Assembly: GCA_050084985.1 (NCBI GenBank)
Contig: JBITNC010000001.1
Coordinates: 133,858,001 to 133,922,000 of the forward strand
Length of the DNA stretch: 64,000 nt
Source of the DNA: Nageia nagi
Lineage: Eukaryota; Pinophyta
Direction of reading: 5' to 3'
The notes under the pieces were generated by a model. That model ran no database searches, was not told where the DNA came from, and worked only from the letters and a program-made list of their open reading frames with translations. Positions 24,901 through 36,900 of the stretch are shown here, one piece after another. A program made the position numbers and the translations under genes. Within the stretch, counting starts at the first letter, position 1, and each line of letters opens with the position of its first letter.

Positions 24901-27900
24901 AGACTCTTCATGACTTCCAGTTGGATGACTACTTCATGTACATTGAAACCGATTGTGGTTAATGATTGTATTTGGCAAAGAAATCAGTCTCAAACTAGAT
25001 CTTTCTTACTTCACAAATATGTAAAAAGTTCTTATCTCTGTTGTATCTATTTGGAGGAGAACTCTCTTACTTTCTCATCTTCTTCTCTCTTACTCGTTCT
25101 ATCCCCATATTGCATTAAGGGGGAGTGTTGGAATATATAGTGCATTATTGTAAAGGTTGTATTAAATCTTCTATGTAACTTCACTAATACTTAAAGGTAT
25201 CATTTGATCCCTTAAGTATTTTACTGAATATAATAATAAAACTTGTCCTACACTTCATGTCATGAGCATGCCCCTTGGGTCAAAAGATGTGCATGTCATG
25301 CTTAGGTGATCCTAAGAGGGATTTTGGCCTATAAATAGAAGGCTCCCTCTTTGTAATAATACACCAATTGTGGAGTAAAGTTATGCTATAAGATAGAAGT
25401 GTAGAAGTTGAGATTAGAAGGATTGTAAGAAACTTGTATTTGTGATTGAAGTAAAGATTTAGTTAGTGGATGTACTTCTAGTTGGAGGAACCACTTCACA
25501 TCTTGAGTTCCTTTGTGAGATTGTCTTGTTGGTGAAATTGTTGGATGTGAATTTTAGAGCTTTCATGTGATCTTGGTAGTTTAGGATTGTTCTTGTTATA
25601 GTTCAATTCTTTCAAAATCCACAAAGATGCATTATATAAGCAAGTTTGTTTTCAAGTTCAATAATACACTTTCTGTCACCAGAGTCTTCCTGAACAAAGA
25701 TTCGATGAAATCTCAAGACTTAGAGGTCCATAGTCTAAAGACTGAAGTTGGTGAAGTTAAAACAATTGGGACAAAGAGAATCTAGGATGTCACCAAACTC
25801 ACCAGGGAACTGGATGAAAGCCAAGAGAAATGAAGCCCTGAAGGAGAAACCACATCTCCCAATCCAAATCATCTCCAAGACAAGGTGGTCACAGACGGAC
25901 AAGGGCATCTTAAACAAGAGAATGAAGAAGGCTTTGGGCCAAGTGTTACAGAAGCAAAGAAGATGGACATGTCTAAGTGCACCTAAAAAGCATAGAGGCG
26001 TGATGTTGCAGTTGCAACAATTTTATTTTGTTTCAATTTATTTTAAATTTGGATTTTAAAGACTTATTAAACAGTACAACCTTGTGACAGATGAGGATTT
26101 GCTCCCACAAGTGCTGGAAAAAATATTGTAATGCCATGTGAATTTTCATTGAACCACTTTCAATTTTCTTGAAATTAGCATTAGGGTTAGGGCAACACTT
26201 GGAGTTGCAATGAAAAACTATTTATACCCCTCGAATGCTCATTTTAAAAGGGGATGGAATTTTTGGATGTGGTCATAAATATTTGCTAATAAATGAGTAG
26301 AATAATTTTTCCTATCAAGAACTTGTCTATTACGAATAAGGCATGATTTTTAAGTTGAATTGCACAACTCCATTTCTATGTTACTATGCGCTTGGATATG
26401 TAATGTTATCATTGATGTGTGTTGCTTAAATACTTGGAACATTTTACAAACCTCTTGAGAGGTGGGTGAAAGAGTAGTTGAATATCTTTTCGAAGTGTTG
26501 AATGTGATAAATAGTTAATGATTGTTTATAGTAAGCAACTAGACTTGTATAACTTTGAAGTGTGTTTCCCTATGATGTTTAACATGAGAGCTTCATCCAC
26601 ATGTTGAGAGTGTCATCCTTGTGCTCCCTTAGATGCATGCTCCCCTCACTAGACCATTCATGTCATTGGCTGGTGTGAGTGGATATTCCTACTTTTGGGA
26701 CATTCATATTGTGGATGCGTGGAACTCAAAACAAACCCAGAGGAACTTGGCATTCAAACATTGTACCAGACGATGGAGCTTGATGTAAAGAGCTGAACTC
26801 ATAAGTCCTTAATCCATTTCCAATTTTCCTTCCTACACCTTTTTCTTTACTTTTCATTTTTTCCACAGCTTTCACACCCCCTTTTATTTATTTATTTATT
26901 TACAGTATTTAAGAAACAACCCTTGTCTAGACACTAAGACAATTCGAGTCCTTAAGTAACAAATTTTATTTGAGTTGGTGTCAGCTTCAAATATCCTAGC
27001 CAATCTCTGCATCTTGTTCTTGCACATCCATCCAAGAGACCTTTGAGGTAACCAGTCCTCATAGCAAGAGTAAAGCCCTTCCAACTAGGTGTTGGTTTCT
27101 TTGTGAGCCATGCAACTTATTTGCCCATTAGCAAGGTAGGAAAGAAAAACTACCCAACAAGATCAACTTCATGAAAACCTACCAAGGGTCAAACCCTTCC
27201 AAACATTGTTGTAACGAAGACTTGAACTCTAAAATTATGTAAGGAATGTTTCTTACATGAATATGTGTTATGAAATACTCCATGTCAAGATTGGAGGTTA
27301 CAAAGAGTGATAGAGAAGATTTGTAGCCTTAAAACCAAATTCTCAGCAATTGAATGTAGTCATGTCCACCATGAAGAAAACAAGATAGTGTATACACTGG
27401 AAAACTAGACTTTCCAAAGTGGAGACTTAATCTACTATCCAAACCCTCCCAGATGATGAAGTCAACCAATCAAGGAAGATCTTTACAGTATTTTATGCCT
27501 TGATGATAATCATATTGATCCAAGTATTTCATGATTCAAAAGACCTTATTAGATTCATGTCTAAGTAAAATAACTCAATGTAATTAGAACATTATTATCA
27601 ATCATCTACAGAACTCTGGATGAATGCCCTGTTTGCTTGGAAGGGCAGAAGATATAAATTACTTGATCACTTTAACTATTACAAAGCTTTTTACATAAAA
27701 AAAAAGAATATGTATGTTATAAAATATGTTTAATTAAACTAACGAAATATCCAACATAGACTTCAGCTTTTCTAGTAAAGATGTGCTAACCCTACCAATT
27801 GACGATCACGTATTGGAGTCCATAAGAACACATTCCCCCGTTTTGGGAACACCTTGGGGAATGTTTTTTTGGCATTCCTTGTTTTTGGGGAATGAACCAG

Positions 27901-30900
27901 ACATTCACAGGAACAATCCAGGGGAGTAGGGAACCGTTCCCTCCTTGTCGACTCTTCAAGAATGCCTGCACGAATGCCTAGTCATCCCTAGGAGCGGCCA
28001 AGGAAAAGCTGGTCGTTCCCAAGAACATCCAATCAACTAAAAAAAAAAATCTCTTCAAAATTTAAAAATAAAGTGCAAAATTATATGCAGGTGGGTCCCA
28101 CCAATGTGTCTACCCTCAAACCTAAAAGTTGATACAACTCGGCAAGCACATTGTAAAATGCACTCAACATGAAGGAGGCTCCTCAAGGGGGGCACCGTCA
28201 TGCACCGCCATATTACAACATCATTGCACCACAATGGATAAGAACATCAAAGATATAGATATTGACTTTACCTCCTAACAAAAGTGACAATATATATGCA
28301 TGCAAAGACAAACGCAATTCATTTTATATTCAATTTTGGTATTTTGATTTGACATATCCATGTCAAAGTCTATTTACTTAGAACTATTTAATTTTAATAT
28401 TTACAGTTTTTGCTACTGTGATTTCCCACTTCAATATTACTGTATTTCTCATTTGAGACTTCACACCTATCATCATTTAGTTAGACCGATTCAGACTTAA
28501 TGACATTATGTGATGATTATGTCTACAATCTTATGATTAGTAATTATGGTTCATTTTGATATTCTGATTCATAATAGATTTCTAATTTCAGTTCCAAGTT
28601 TTGTATACATGATTGAATTAATAATACTAATGAATTAGAAACAATAAAATTTCAAAAATCTAAAAATTCCAGGATTTTTTACTAATATTACACTAAGTAC
28701 TAACCATTCCCCTTGTTGTTTCCAAGGCATTTCCTAAAAATATCCTCCACCATTCTCCATTCTTGAGAATGCATGTGTATATATATATATTGATCACTAT
28801 CAACTCCTCCTAGGGCCTTGTGGAACCTTGTGTGTGTATATATATATATTGATCACTATCAACTAATAGAAACCTTTTTACTTAGAAAAGGACTATGCAT
28901 TATAAAATAAGTTCAATTAAACTGAAAAAACATCCAACATAGACTTCATCTATTCAGGAAAGATGTGGTAGCCTTACCCACCCATTGATGGTCATCCATT
29001 GGTGCTTTTTTCGAAGAAGGGTACTTCAACTTTGTCATAGCTACCTGAGCAGCTTGCATGGGTAGTGTAGAACCATTAAAATACAGAAAGGACAACACAT
29101 TTTGAACTTGAACCTCCACTATGGAAACTACCCGTTTTACCAATCTGTTTTTCGTGAATGTCCATACACCAATGTTTTCGTTATTTGTGTGGAGTGTGAT
29201 TTTTTTGTGATTATTGAACTTAAATTTGTACTCTACTTCACCAGTGTAATACAAGAAACAATTTCAACAAACATCACCAAACAAAACATGTACATTCCAA
29301 ACTAAAGATTGATTTCACAATGAAACAGTCAACTACATCTTGAAGAAGATAGAAGACACTCTTAAACAGAAGCCTATGAATTAGATCCAAGTCTGAGCAC
29401 ATAGGAAGAGGATGTTGCATCTAACATACGATGTTGCTGATGAAGCATAAACTACAAAACATCCAACGTAGAGCTAGTTGAATGTGTTCTCTTCCGTTTA
29501 AAGAGTTAATGATAGTTTATATTTCCCACAATATTCAACCTTTTTGTCCCTTATCACAGGATCTGTTTCTTATGTAAAAACGTCCTATAACTTCCTAACA
29601 AGGTACAGATCATTGGACGATCCAAACGAATTCAAATCAAGAAAGACCTTTTGTGAGTATCTAAGATACAGACAAGGTCAATGAATCAACATCATATCTT
29701 TGCTGAAACTATACCATTCTCAACAATCTTTGCTTTCTTTTACCTGTTTTTGTCAAACCCCCCTATCTTCTCTTCTTCAAAAGCCTCTGAATGTGCTCTC
29801 ATTGCAGGTATTAATAAGTTCTTGGAAGCTTTGAGAACAAAATAATGATACTTCTAGCATTTTTTTGCCTCTTTTTCCTTCTACAGTGCCTCATGTTAAT
29901 ATCAGTCTGTCATTTTTCTTTCGACAATTTACAAATCAATGTATCAAAATGCAAGGAACCTTGGCAAGCAAGTCATCAACTTCTTTATGTATTCATTCTA
30001 CAACAATAGATTACCCAGATCCTAGACAATAATTTGTAATTTTACGCTCACAAGTTCATGCAGCGAATCAAACACAATGCAACACCAGCATCAAATATGC
30101 AGGTATGCAACTTATTAAAAATTTAGAAGTACATTATTGAGTAGCATATACAAGAACTCAAGTAGACTCTAATCATCTAAGTACATGTCATACACACAGA
30201 AAATAGAAAGCATTTATTGATTAGTTGGATGGAGAACATCACATAACATAAAATTTAGACAACTAAAATATCATGTACTATCTCATAAGCAGGATGGAAA
30301 ACTCTCAATGACTCCAAGACAATAAATTTAGACAATTAAAATATCATGTACAAAGACATGCATGAACCTCTATGGAGTTTCAAATGTCTATAAAAATGAC
30401 TATTTCATACTTTACATCAAAGGATTAAGGATTCTTGTATAAGTGTCAAGTTCTACAAGTGCTTTAGTGGCCGAAGGCATGCAAATTCTGATCTATGTTC
30501 TTAGTTAAAGCCTTGAGACATTGAAGAAAACTATTATCATTATTCTACAACAAAATGGACTCTTAAGACAAAAACAAACATTCTATTGACGAAATAAATA
30601 ATACTTGATCTAAACAAATCTGCTCTTTTGCAAAACTATAAAATAAATTAAACGATCATCAGTTCTACAGTATTGATACCTGAGTTATCTGAACATTTCT
30701 TAGACCTTCAACTCGATATGGAACAAGATGATCCTCGTAGTCACCATGACCAAGCTGCCCATACTTACTCCAACCATATGTGTACAAAGATCCTGAATTT
30801 GAAACTGCAATAGTGTGACGCCACCCGCAAGCAACAATGATGAATTTTTCTCCCTGCACAGTTGATAGCATAAATAAAATATATATGAAATATATGATCG

Positions 30901-33900
30901 CAAACAAACCCCAGTTTCCTTCCATTTATTCAAAAATTGCACTTCACCTCATTCATTCCCACTTATTATTTGATGCATACATGAAACATCGAAATCACAT
31001 GGCTTTTGAATTGATCAAATTCTTTCGGAAAAGGAATCAAACATCTTAATATATTCAACATTGACACACACACAAGGATGCATGCAAATAGGCATATACA
31101 TATACAAATTTGATCAAATTCATCATTTTTACACTTCATGATCATTTGTGTTTTTCCTTATATAATGTTATTAGCTAGAGGTGTGATCTAATCTGTAATG
31201 TCCCCATTTTTCTAATTTATTTTTGGTATTGTAATCCTATTTCAAATGTTTTAATTTATTTATCTGTAATAAGGGTGATGTGGGCGCCCCTTTTGTGCTA
31301 CAAATATAATGTTTTAATGTTATAACTTAAGTGAGTCACTTAAGTTATGGTGGGCCCAACTCAACATCAAAATAGAACTTGTCTATAAAAGTATGTTGGG
31401 CAAGTTAGGGTTACCTTATCATTTTGTTATTACAATTTTATGTTGTGGGCTGCTCCCCAACTCCACCATTGAAAAAGCAAGGAGATGTGCCCTAGTTTCT
31501 TGTGTTTTTCAGCTGTATTAGCAAGGTGATGTGCCCTAGTGTATGGTTGAAGAGGTGAATTCATTTCAGAACTCATATTGATGCTCAAATTTGTATTTGT
31601 TTTCAGTATTGATGATCAAGGAAGTGTGACGCCCCATCTTCGGAGCTATTTTGTGCAATTCCCGAATTTTTAGGGATTCACGGATTTTTGGGGGGGTGTT
31701 TCAGGAAAAACAAATTGCAGATCTAGATACCCTTTTGGCTGTTTAGATTGTTTCAGATTTCAGAAAAATAAATAAAAAATTTCTATGTGGTGTTTTTGTC
31801 AATTTTGCTATTTTTGGTCAATTTTTGAGTTATATTCTAAAGATTTCTGAAACTGTAAATTGAAGGTCATTACAATGGTATCAAAGCCTGGATCTTGCCA
31901 ATCTGTGGTTGGGTCAAGCGTTTTTCAATTGTGGGTATCTCAATTTTAGGGTTTTTCAGACTTAGGGTTTTCAGAAAATTTGAGTTTTCAAAAAAAAAAA
32001 TCATGGGTACTTTCAGTTTTAGTGGTTTCAATGGTTAAGATTTCAGATCTAGGGTTTTGAAGTGTTGGGTGTTGCAGATTTGTGTGGGTTGTTTTCATGT
32101 AGAAAGGGCATCCTTACAACACCAGGGAGAATAAGAGAAACCCTAGTTTTCAGAACATGAATGAGCTAGATGGACAAGTGGGTGTTGAAGGCACTCAATC
32201 CATGAGTTTTTCTAAGAGACCTGAAGATGAAGCAAACAAAATCAGAGAGCAAAGATTTGACAACATGTTGGACCTATTGGGGACTATCACTAATAAGCTA
32301 GATTTGATAACTCCACAACCTCAAAACACCACGCACCATCAGAATCAGTCCCTAAACCATGCACAAGGGGAATCTTCTGCTAGAGCACATTTTGTGAAGC
32401 CAAGGAGTGAGAAATCAATCCCATACACTCACCCTTGCCAAAGCCCTCCAAACCCTTGGCTGTGCAACCAGAAGAATTTGAACCACAAGATTTTGAGGCT
32501 GAAGTTCATGATTTGTTCCTCAAATACCAAACCCAAGATGCAGATTTTAAAGAAGAAATCTCTTTTGAAAGCTACCTGAATATTTTTGGGAAGAAGAATA
32601 GAAAACACAAGCATGATGATAACAGGAAGCTTCAACACAAGATCCAAGTTCCCATGTTTAGTGGGAAGGGGGTTTCACTGAGGGCATGGTTGCTGAAATT
32701 GCAAACATACTTTCCATTTGCCCTATGACTGAAGAGGATGCAATAAAATTTGCTACCCTACAACTTGAAGATTCAGCCTATGATTGGTGGCATCATGGTC
32801 TCATAACACAAGGCCATAGTGGGGTGACTACCTTTGATGAATTCACTCAAAGGGTTTCGGATAGATTTGAAAGGAAAGATGAGGAAGAATATTTCAGAGA
32901 CTTGGCAACATTAAAGGAAAGATCCATAGTTGAGGCTTATGTGGAGGAGTTTCAGAATGTTTCAGTGATGGTGCCAAACATTTCAGACAAGAGGATTACT
33001 TTCCTCTTCATTGAAGGACTTTTGGAGCCCCTAAAAGCCTTGGTTAGGGCTTTTCAACCACCAAATTTGCAATCAGCCATAAGGAGAGCTCTTTTCTTAG
33101 AGAGTTCAACACCCCCAAGGCCTAAATTTTTTACTGCACCACCTTATAGATCTAGCATGGTTGGTCCCCCACAAGCTTTCCCAAGACCAAACAATTTTCA
33201 GTCAAGAAATCAGCCATATGCAAGCAGAAATCAGCCACAAAGTCAAAGACCTCCAATGCCTACACCACAAGGGAGAGATGATAGAGATGAGCTAAGAAGG
33301 AAGAAGCCAAGGTAAGGGTCAAATCCACTACATAGAAGTTGTTTCAAATGATGAAAATGAATCGGATGTTGAATATGAGTCTAGTGAAGAAAGAGAATTT
33401 GTTGACACTGAAAACCATGCATTGGCTGTCCAAAATACTACTGCTGTCATAGAAAATACAGTCATTAATACTGCGGCAATTTCATCTCACATTGATGGTT
33501 CTTTGGGTTCTTTAGGTGGCACTGATAAAGTCTTTACTATAAAAGTGCCTGGAAATGTGTTGGGTCAAAAAGTTTTGTTTTAATGGATAGTGGAGCTACT
33601 CACAATTTCATTGATGAAGGTTTGTTAGCAAAGAAAAATCTGAAACTAGAAACCACTCCTAGTTTCAATGTGATAACAGGAAATGGAGCACTCACTCCAT
33701 GCAGCAGTTTGATTCGCAAAATAAAAGTGAATTTTGGTAATTTTCTGTTGAAGAGGATTTCTTTGTTTTTCCTCTTGGAGAAGGACCCAATTTGGTGTTG
33801 GGAGTGCAATGGTTATACTCTCTGGGTGACTACACTACAAACCATCAAACTTTGCAACTCCAATTCAAGTTAAATGGCAAAGAGGTGGTGCTCCAAGGCA

Positions 33901-36900
33901 TAAAGGAGAATGTTGTCCAAACAAAGAGAATGGAGAGGGTTATGCAAAAAGAAGAGGTTTTATGGGCAGCCGGCATATTCTTCATGGAAGGTAAAAAATC
34001 AAGGGCTGAAATTGACTTTTCTTTTCATTCTAGATTGCAAAAAGTCTTGGAAAGGCATAGTAGAGTTTTTGATGATTTTCCTAAGGGTCTTCCACCTAGT
34101 AGGGGATTTGAACATGCAATTGAATTAGAAGATAGAATCAAACCCATACAGATTCAGCCCGATAGAAACCAAAAAAACTATAAGGATGAGATAGAAAAAA
34201 CCATAAAGGAGCTCTTACATATGGGATTTATTCGTCCTAGTAGTAGTATTTTTGCTACTTCAATTGTTTTGGTAAAAAAGAAAGATTTGACTATTAGGAT
34301 GTGCATTGATTATGGAGCCCTAAATAAGAAGACTATAAAAAATAAATACCCCATTCCTAGAGTTGATGAACTGATAGATGAACTACATGGTGCTAAGTAC
34401 TTCTCCAAAATTGATTTAAGAAGTGGGTATCATCAAATTAGAATGCAAGAAAATGATGTACACAAAACAACTTTTAGATGTCATTTTGGGCACTTTAAGT
34501 TCTTGGTTATGCCATTTGGGCCTACTAATCCACCAGCAACTTTTCAGTCTTCTATAAATAAAATTTTCAGAGATCAGTTGAGAAAATTTGTGCATGTATT
34601 CTTTGATGACATTCTAATTTACAGCTCTAATATGCAGGATCATTTACAGCATTTAAATACAGTTTTGTGTATTTTGAGACAGCAAAAATTTTTTCCAAAA
34701 CAGTCCAAGTGTGAGTTTGTATTGAAGGAGATAGTCTATTTGGGACAAGTAATTTGCCATGATGGAGTGCATGTGGATCAGGAAAAACTTTCTGCAATAC
34801 AACATTGGCCCACTCCCACTACTCTCATGTAGCTAAGGGGGTTTCTTGGTTTGTGCAGCTACTATAGAAGGTTTATCAAAAGGTTTTCAGCCCTATCAAC
34901 CCCTCTCACTAAGTTAACCAAGAAGGATGGATTTATTAGGGGTGAAGAAGCTCAACTTGCATTTGAAAATTTGAAGGAGGTTATATGTTCCTGTCCCTCG
35001 CTATTCCTGATTTTCCCATACCATTTCAAGTAGATTGTGATGCTTCAGGAGTAGTTGTTGGGGCTATCCTAATGCAAAAGGGAAGGCCAATTGCTTTTGA
35101 AAGCAGAAAATTAAAACCAAATGAGAAACTTTTCAGTGTGTATGAAAAAGAAATGCTTGCTATCATGCATGCTCTGGAAAAAGTCAAACAATACCTTGTT
35201 TGTGGAAGATTTGTGATAAAGACTGATCATAATAGTATGAAATATTTTTAGGATAGAAAGACTTGGGTGGAAGACAGCAGCAATGGGTGACCAAATTGCA
35301 AGCCTATAAGTTTGACATTGAGTTTGTGAAAGGTAAAAACAATTCTGCTGCTGATGCATTATCTAGGCATCCAAAGTTTTACTCTCTTTCACCAGTAGAT
35401 GATGATTTTAGTACTGTACTAATGGCTGAATATGCAAAGGATGAATTTGCATCAAAAGTGTTGCTTGGTGAGATTTTGGATGATAGGTAAAGCATTAAGA
35501 GAGGGCTGATTTTATACAAGGGCAGAATTTTTCTAACCCAAAACTCCAAGCTAAAAGAGAAGACCATAGTAGCCATGCATGACATTCCAATGGCTGGTCA
35601 TCGTAGTTTCTTTGAGACCTACAAACAAGTTCGTGACAGATTTGTGTGGAAGGGACTAAAAGATGACATTCTGAAACATGTGAGAGAATGTGTAGCTTGC
35701 CAAGAGAACAAGATAGACACCTCACTTCCTATTGGTCTACTTCAACCATTGCCAATCCCAAGCCAAAAATGAGAGCGTATCTCCATGGATTTCATCATAG
35801 GAGTACCTAAGGTGATGGGTAAGAATTGTATCTATGTGGTAGTGGATAGGTTTACAAAATTTACACACTTTTTTGCCATTTCTACTACATGTACAGCCAT
35901 ACAGTTGGCTGATTTATTTTTTAGAGAAGTTTTCAGATTGCATGGGTTGCCTAAGACCATTGTAAGTGATAGGGACAGCAAGTTTATGTGTCATTTTGGC
36001 AAGAATTATTCAGATTATGTGGTACTGTTTTTGAATCCTAGTACTTCTTATCATCCTCAAACTGATGGGCAAACTGAAATTGTAACCAAAAGGATTGAAG
36101 GCTACCTTCAACACAATATTACAGGGTAGCAAAATTCATGGGTGAAATGGTTGTATTTGGGGGAGTTTTGCTACAATTCCACATATCACATGTCCATCAA
36201 GATGACTCCTTTTCAAGCCTTGAATGATAGCAGGATTCCAAGTGCACATGATTTTGTGGAGGAGAATAAAAAAAAATTGCAAAAACTCAAAGATAACATT
36301 CAAATTGCTAAAAATCAGCAAAAGAAATATGCTGATCAGCAGTGTATAGAGCACAGATTTGAAATAGGAGACATGCTGTATGTGAGGCTTCAGCCATATA
36401 GACAGTCTACAATGAAAAAGAGTGGTGCTGAAAAGCTAAAACCACGATTTTATGGGCCTTACAAGGTAGTAAGAAAGGTGGGTGAAGTTGCCTATGAGCT
36501 GGAACTTCCAAGCAGCAACAAAATACACAATGTTTTTAATGTTTCATGCCTCAAAAAGGCACTTGGGCAACAAGTAATACCAAGGTTCCACGGTGAGTCG
36601 GAAGCGGCGAAGCGTATAGAGCGTGCTCCGGAAGTTTGGAGCGATGGAGGGTCATTTTTAGGGAGCGATTTCGATTCGGCAAGTGAAGCAGCTAGTAAAA
36701 AATCCCTAGGATCTTTCGATTTTTAAATTACTATCAACAATCAACTATATATCAAATATGAATTTAAATTACAAAACATAATCAAGTATGAATCTGAAAG
36801 GTAAAAAATAGAAACAAGAAATCAAAGCAAGCCATAATGTCATTAAGTGACAAACAAATCTGAATCACTAATACATAATGTCATAATATCAAAATGAGTC

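Larger units (their letters stand above)
17344..25614 (+). mobile_element. Ty1/copia LTR retrotransposon, complete but dead (8.3 kb)
   Basis: Two LTRs (17,344-17,835 and 25,126-25,614) enclose a PBS, gag, protease, integrase, reverse transcriptase and RNase H in copia order, then a polypurine tract. Flanks GAATC/AAATC look like a 5-bp target duplication with one change. By eye the LTRs differ at roughly 8% of positions, so the insertion is old. A 2.5-kb leader precedes gag and about 0.9 kb separates pol from the 3' LTR. Multiple stops and frameshifts prevent activity. Confidence 0.95.
17186..26060 (+). pseudogene. Small ORF of the TG/CA element, disrupted by copia
   Basis: An ATG at 17,186 opens a lysine-rich, hydrophilic frame (MAETNSKAPEKKLKTKE at its start) that runs 53 codons up to the copia insertion. 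Across the insertion the frame resumes at 25,615 with HKDALYKQ and then an acidic/basic helical stretch (LTRELDESQ) broken by several stops up to about 25,990. No known domain was recognised. It occupies the place of the orphan ORF of the 50-56 kb copy but is much shorter and not clearly homologous. Confidence 0.5.
15727..27159 (+). mobile_element. TG/CA element, short version (~3.2 kb), split by a copia element
   Basis: It begins TATTGTGACTAACACAACAC, has a palindrome array at about 15,980-16,950, a short ORF from 17,186, and the conserved 3' domain 26,083-27,159 ending TACCCAACA. A complete copia element (17,344-25,614) interrupts the ORF. Without it the element is about 3.16 kb. The flanks GGGTC and AGATC agree at only three of five bases, so the target duplication is uncertain. 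The internal ORF differs from that at 52-55 kb although the 5' and 3' parts are shared. Confidence 0.75.
31194..36580 (+). mobile_element. Ty3/gypsy retrotransposon (chromovirus-like), 3' end lost
   Basis: A 5' LTR, PBS, gag, protease, reverse transcriptase, RNase H and integrase follow in gypsy order. Homology to the integrase tail ends after KKALGQQVIP near 36,578, where a hAT-like end begins. No 3' LTR is present downstream. Several stops and frameshifts show it is inactive. It lies in the 15-kb UVR8 intron, on the opposite strand to the gene. Confidence 0.93.

Noticed and set aside
28946-29254. Minus-strand 102-codon frame as a host gene
   Set aside because: No known motif, no splice context consistent with UVR8, and no matching copy. 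It sits in intron repeats.
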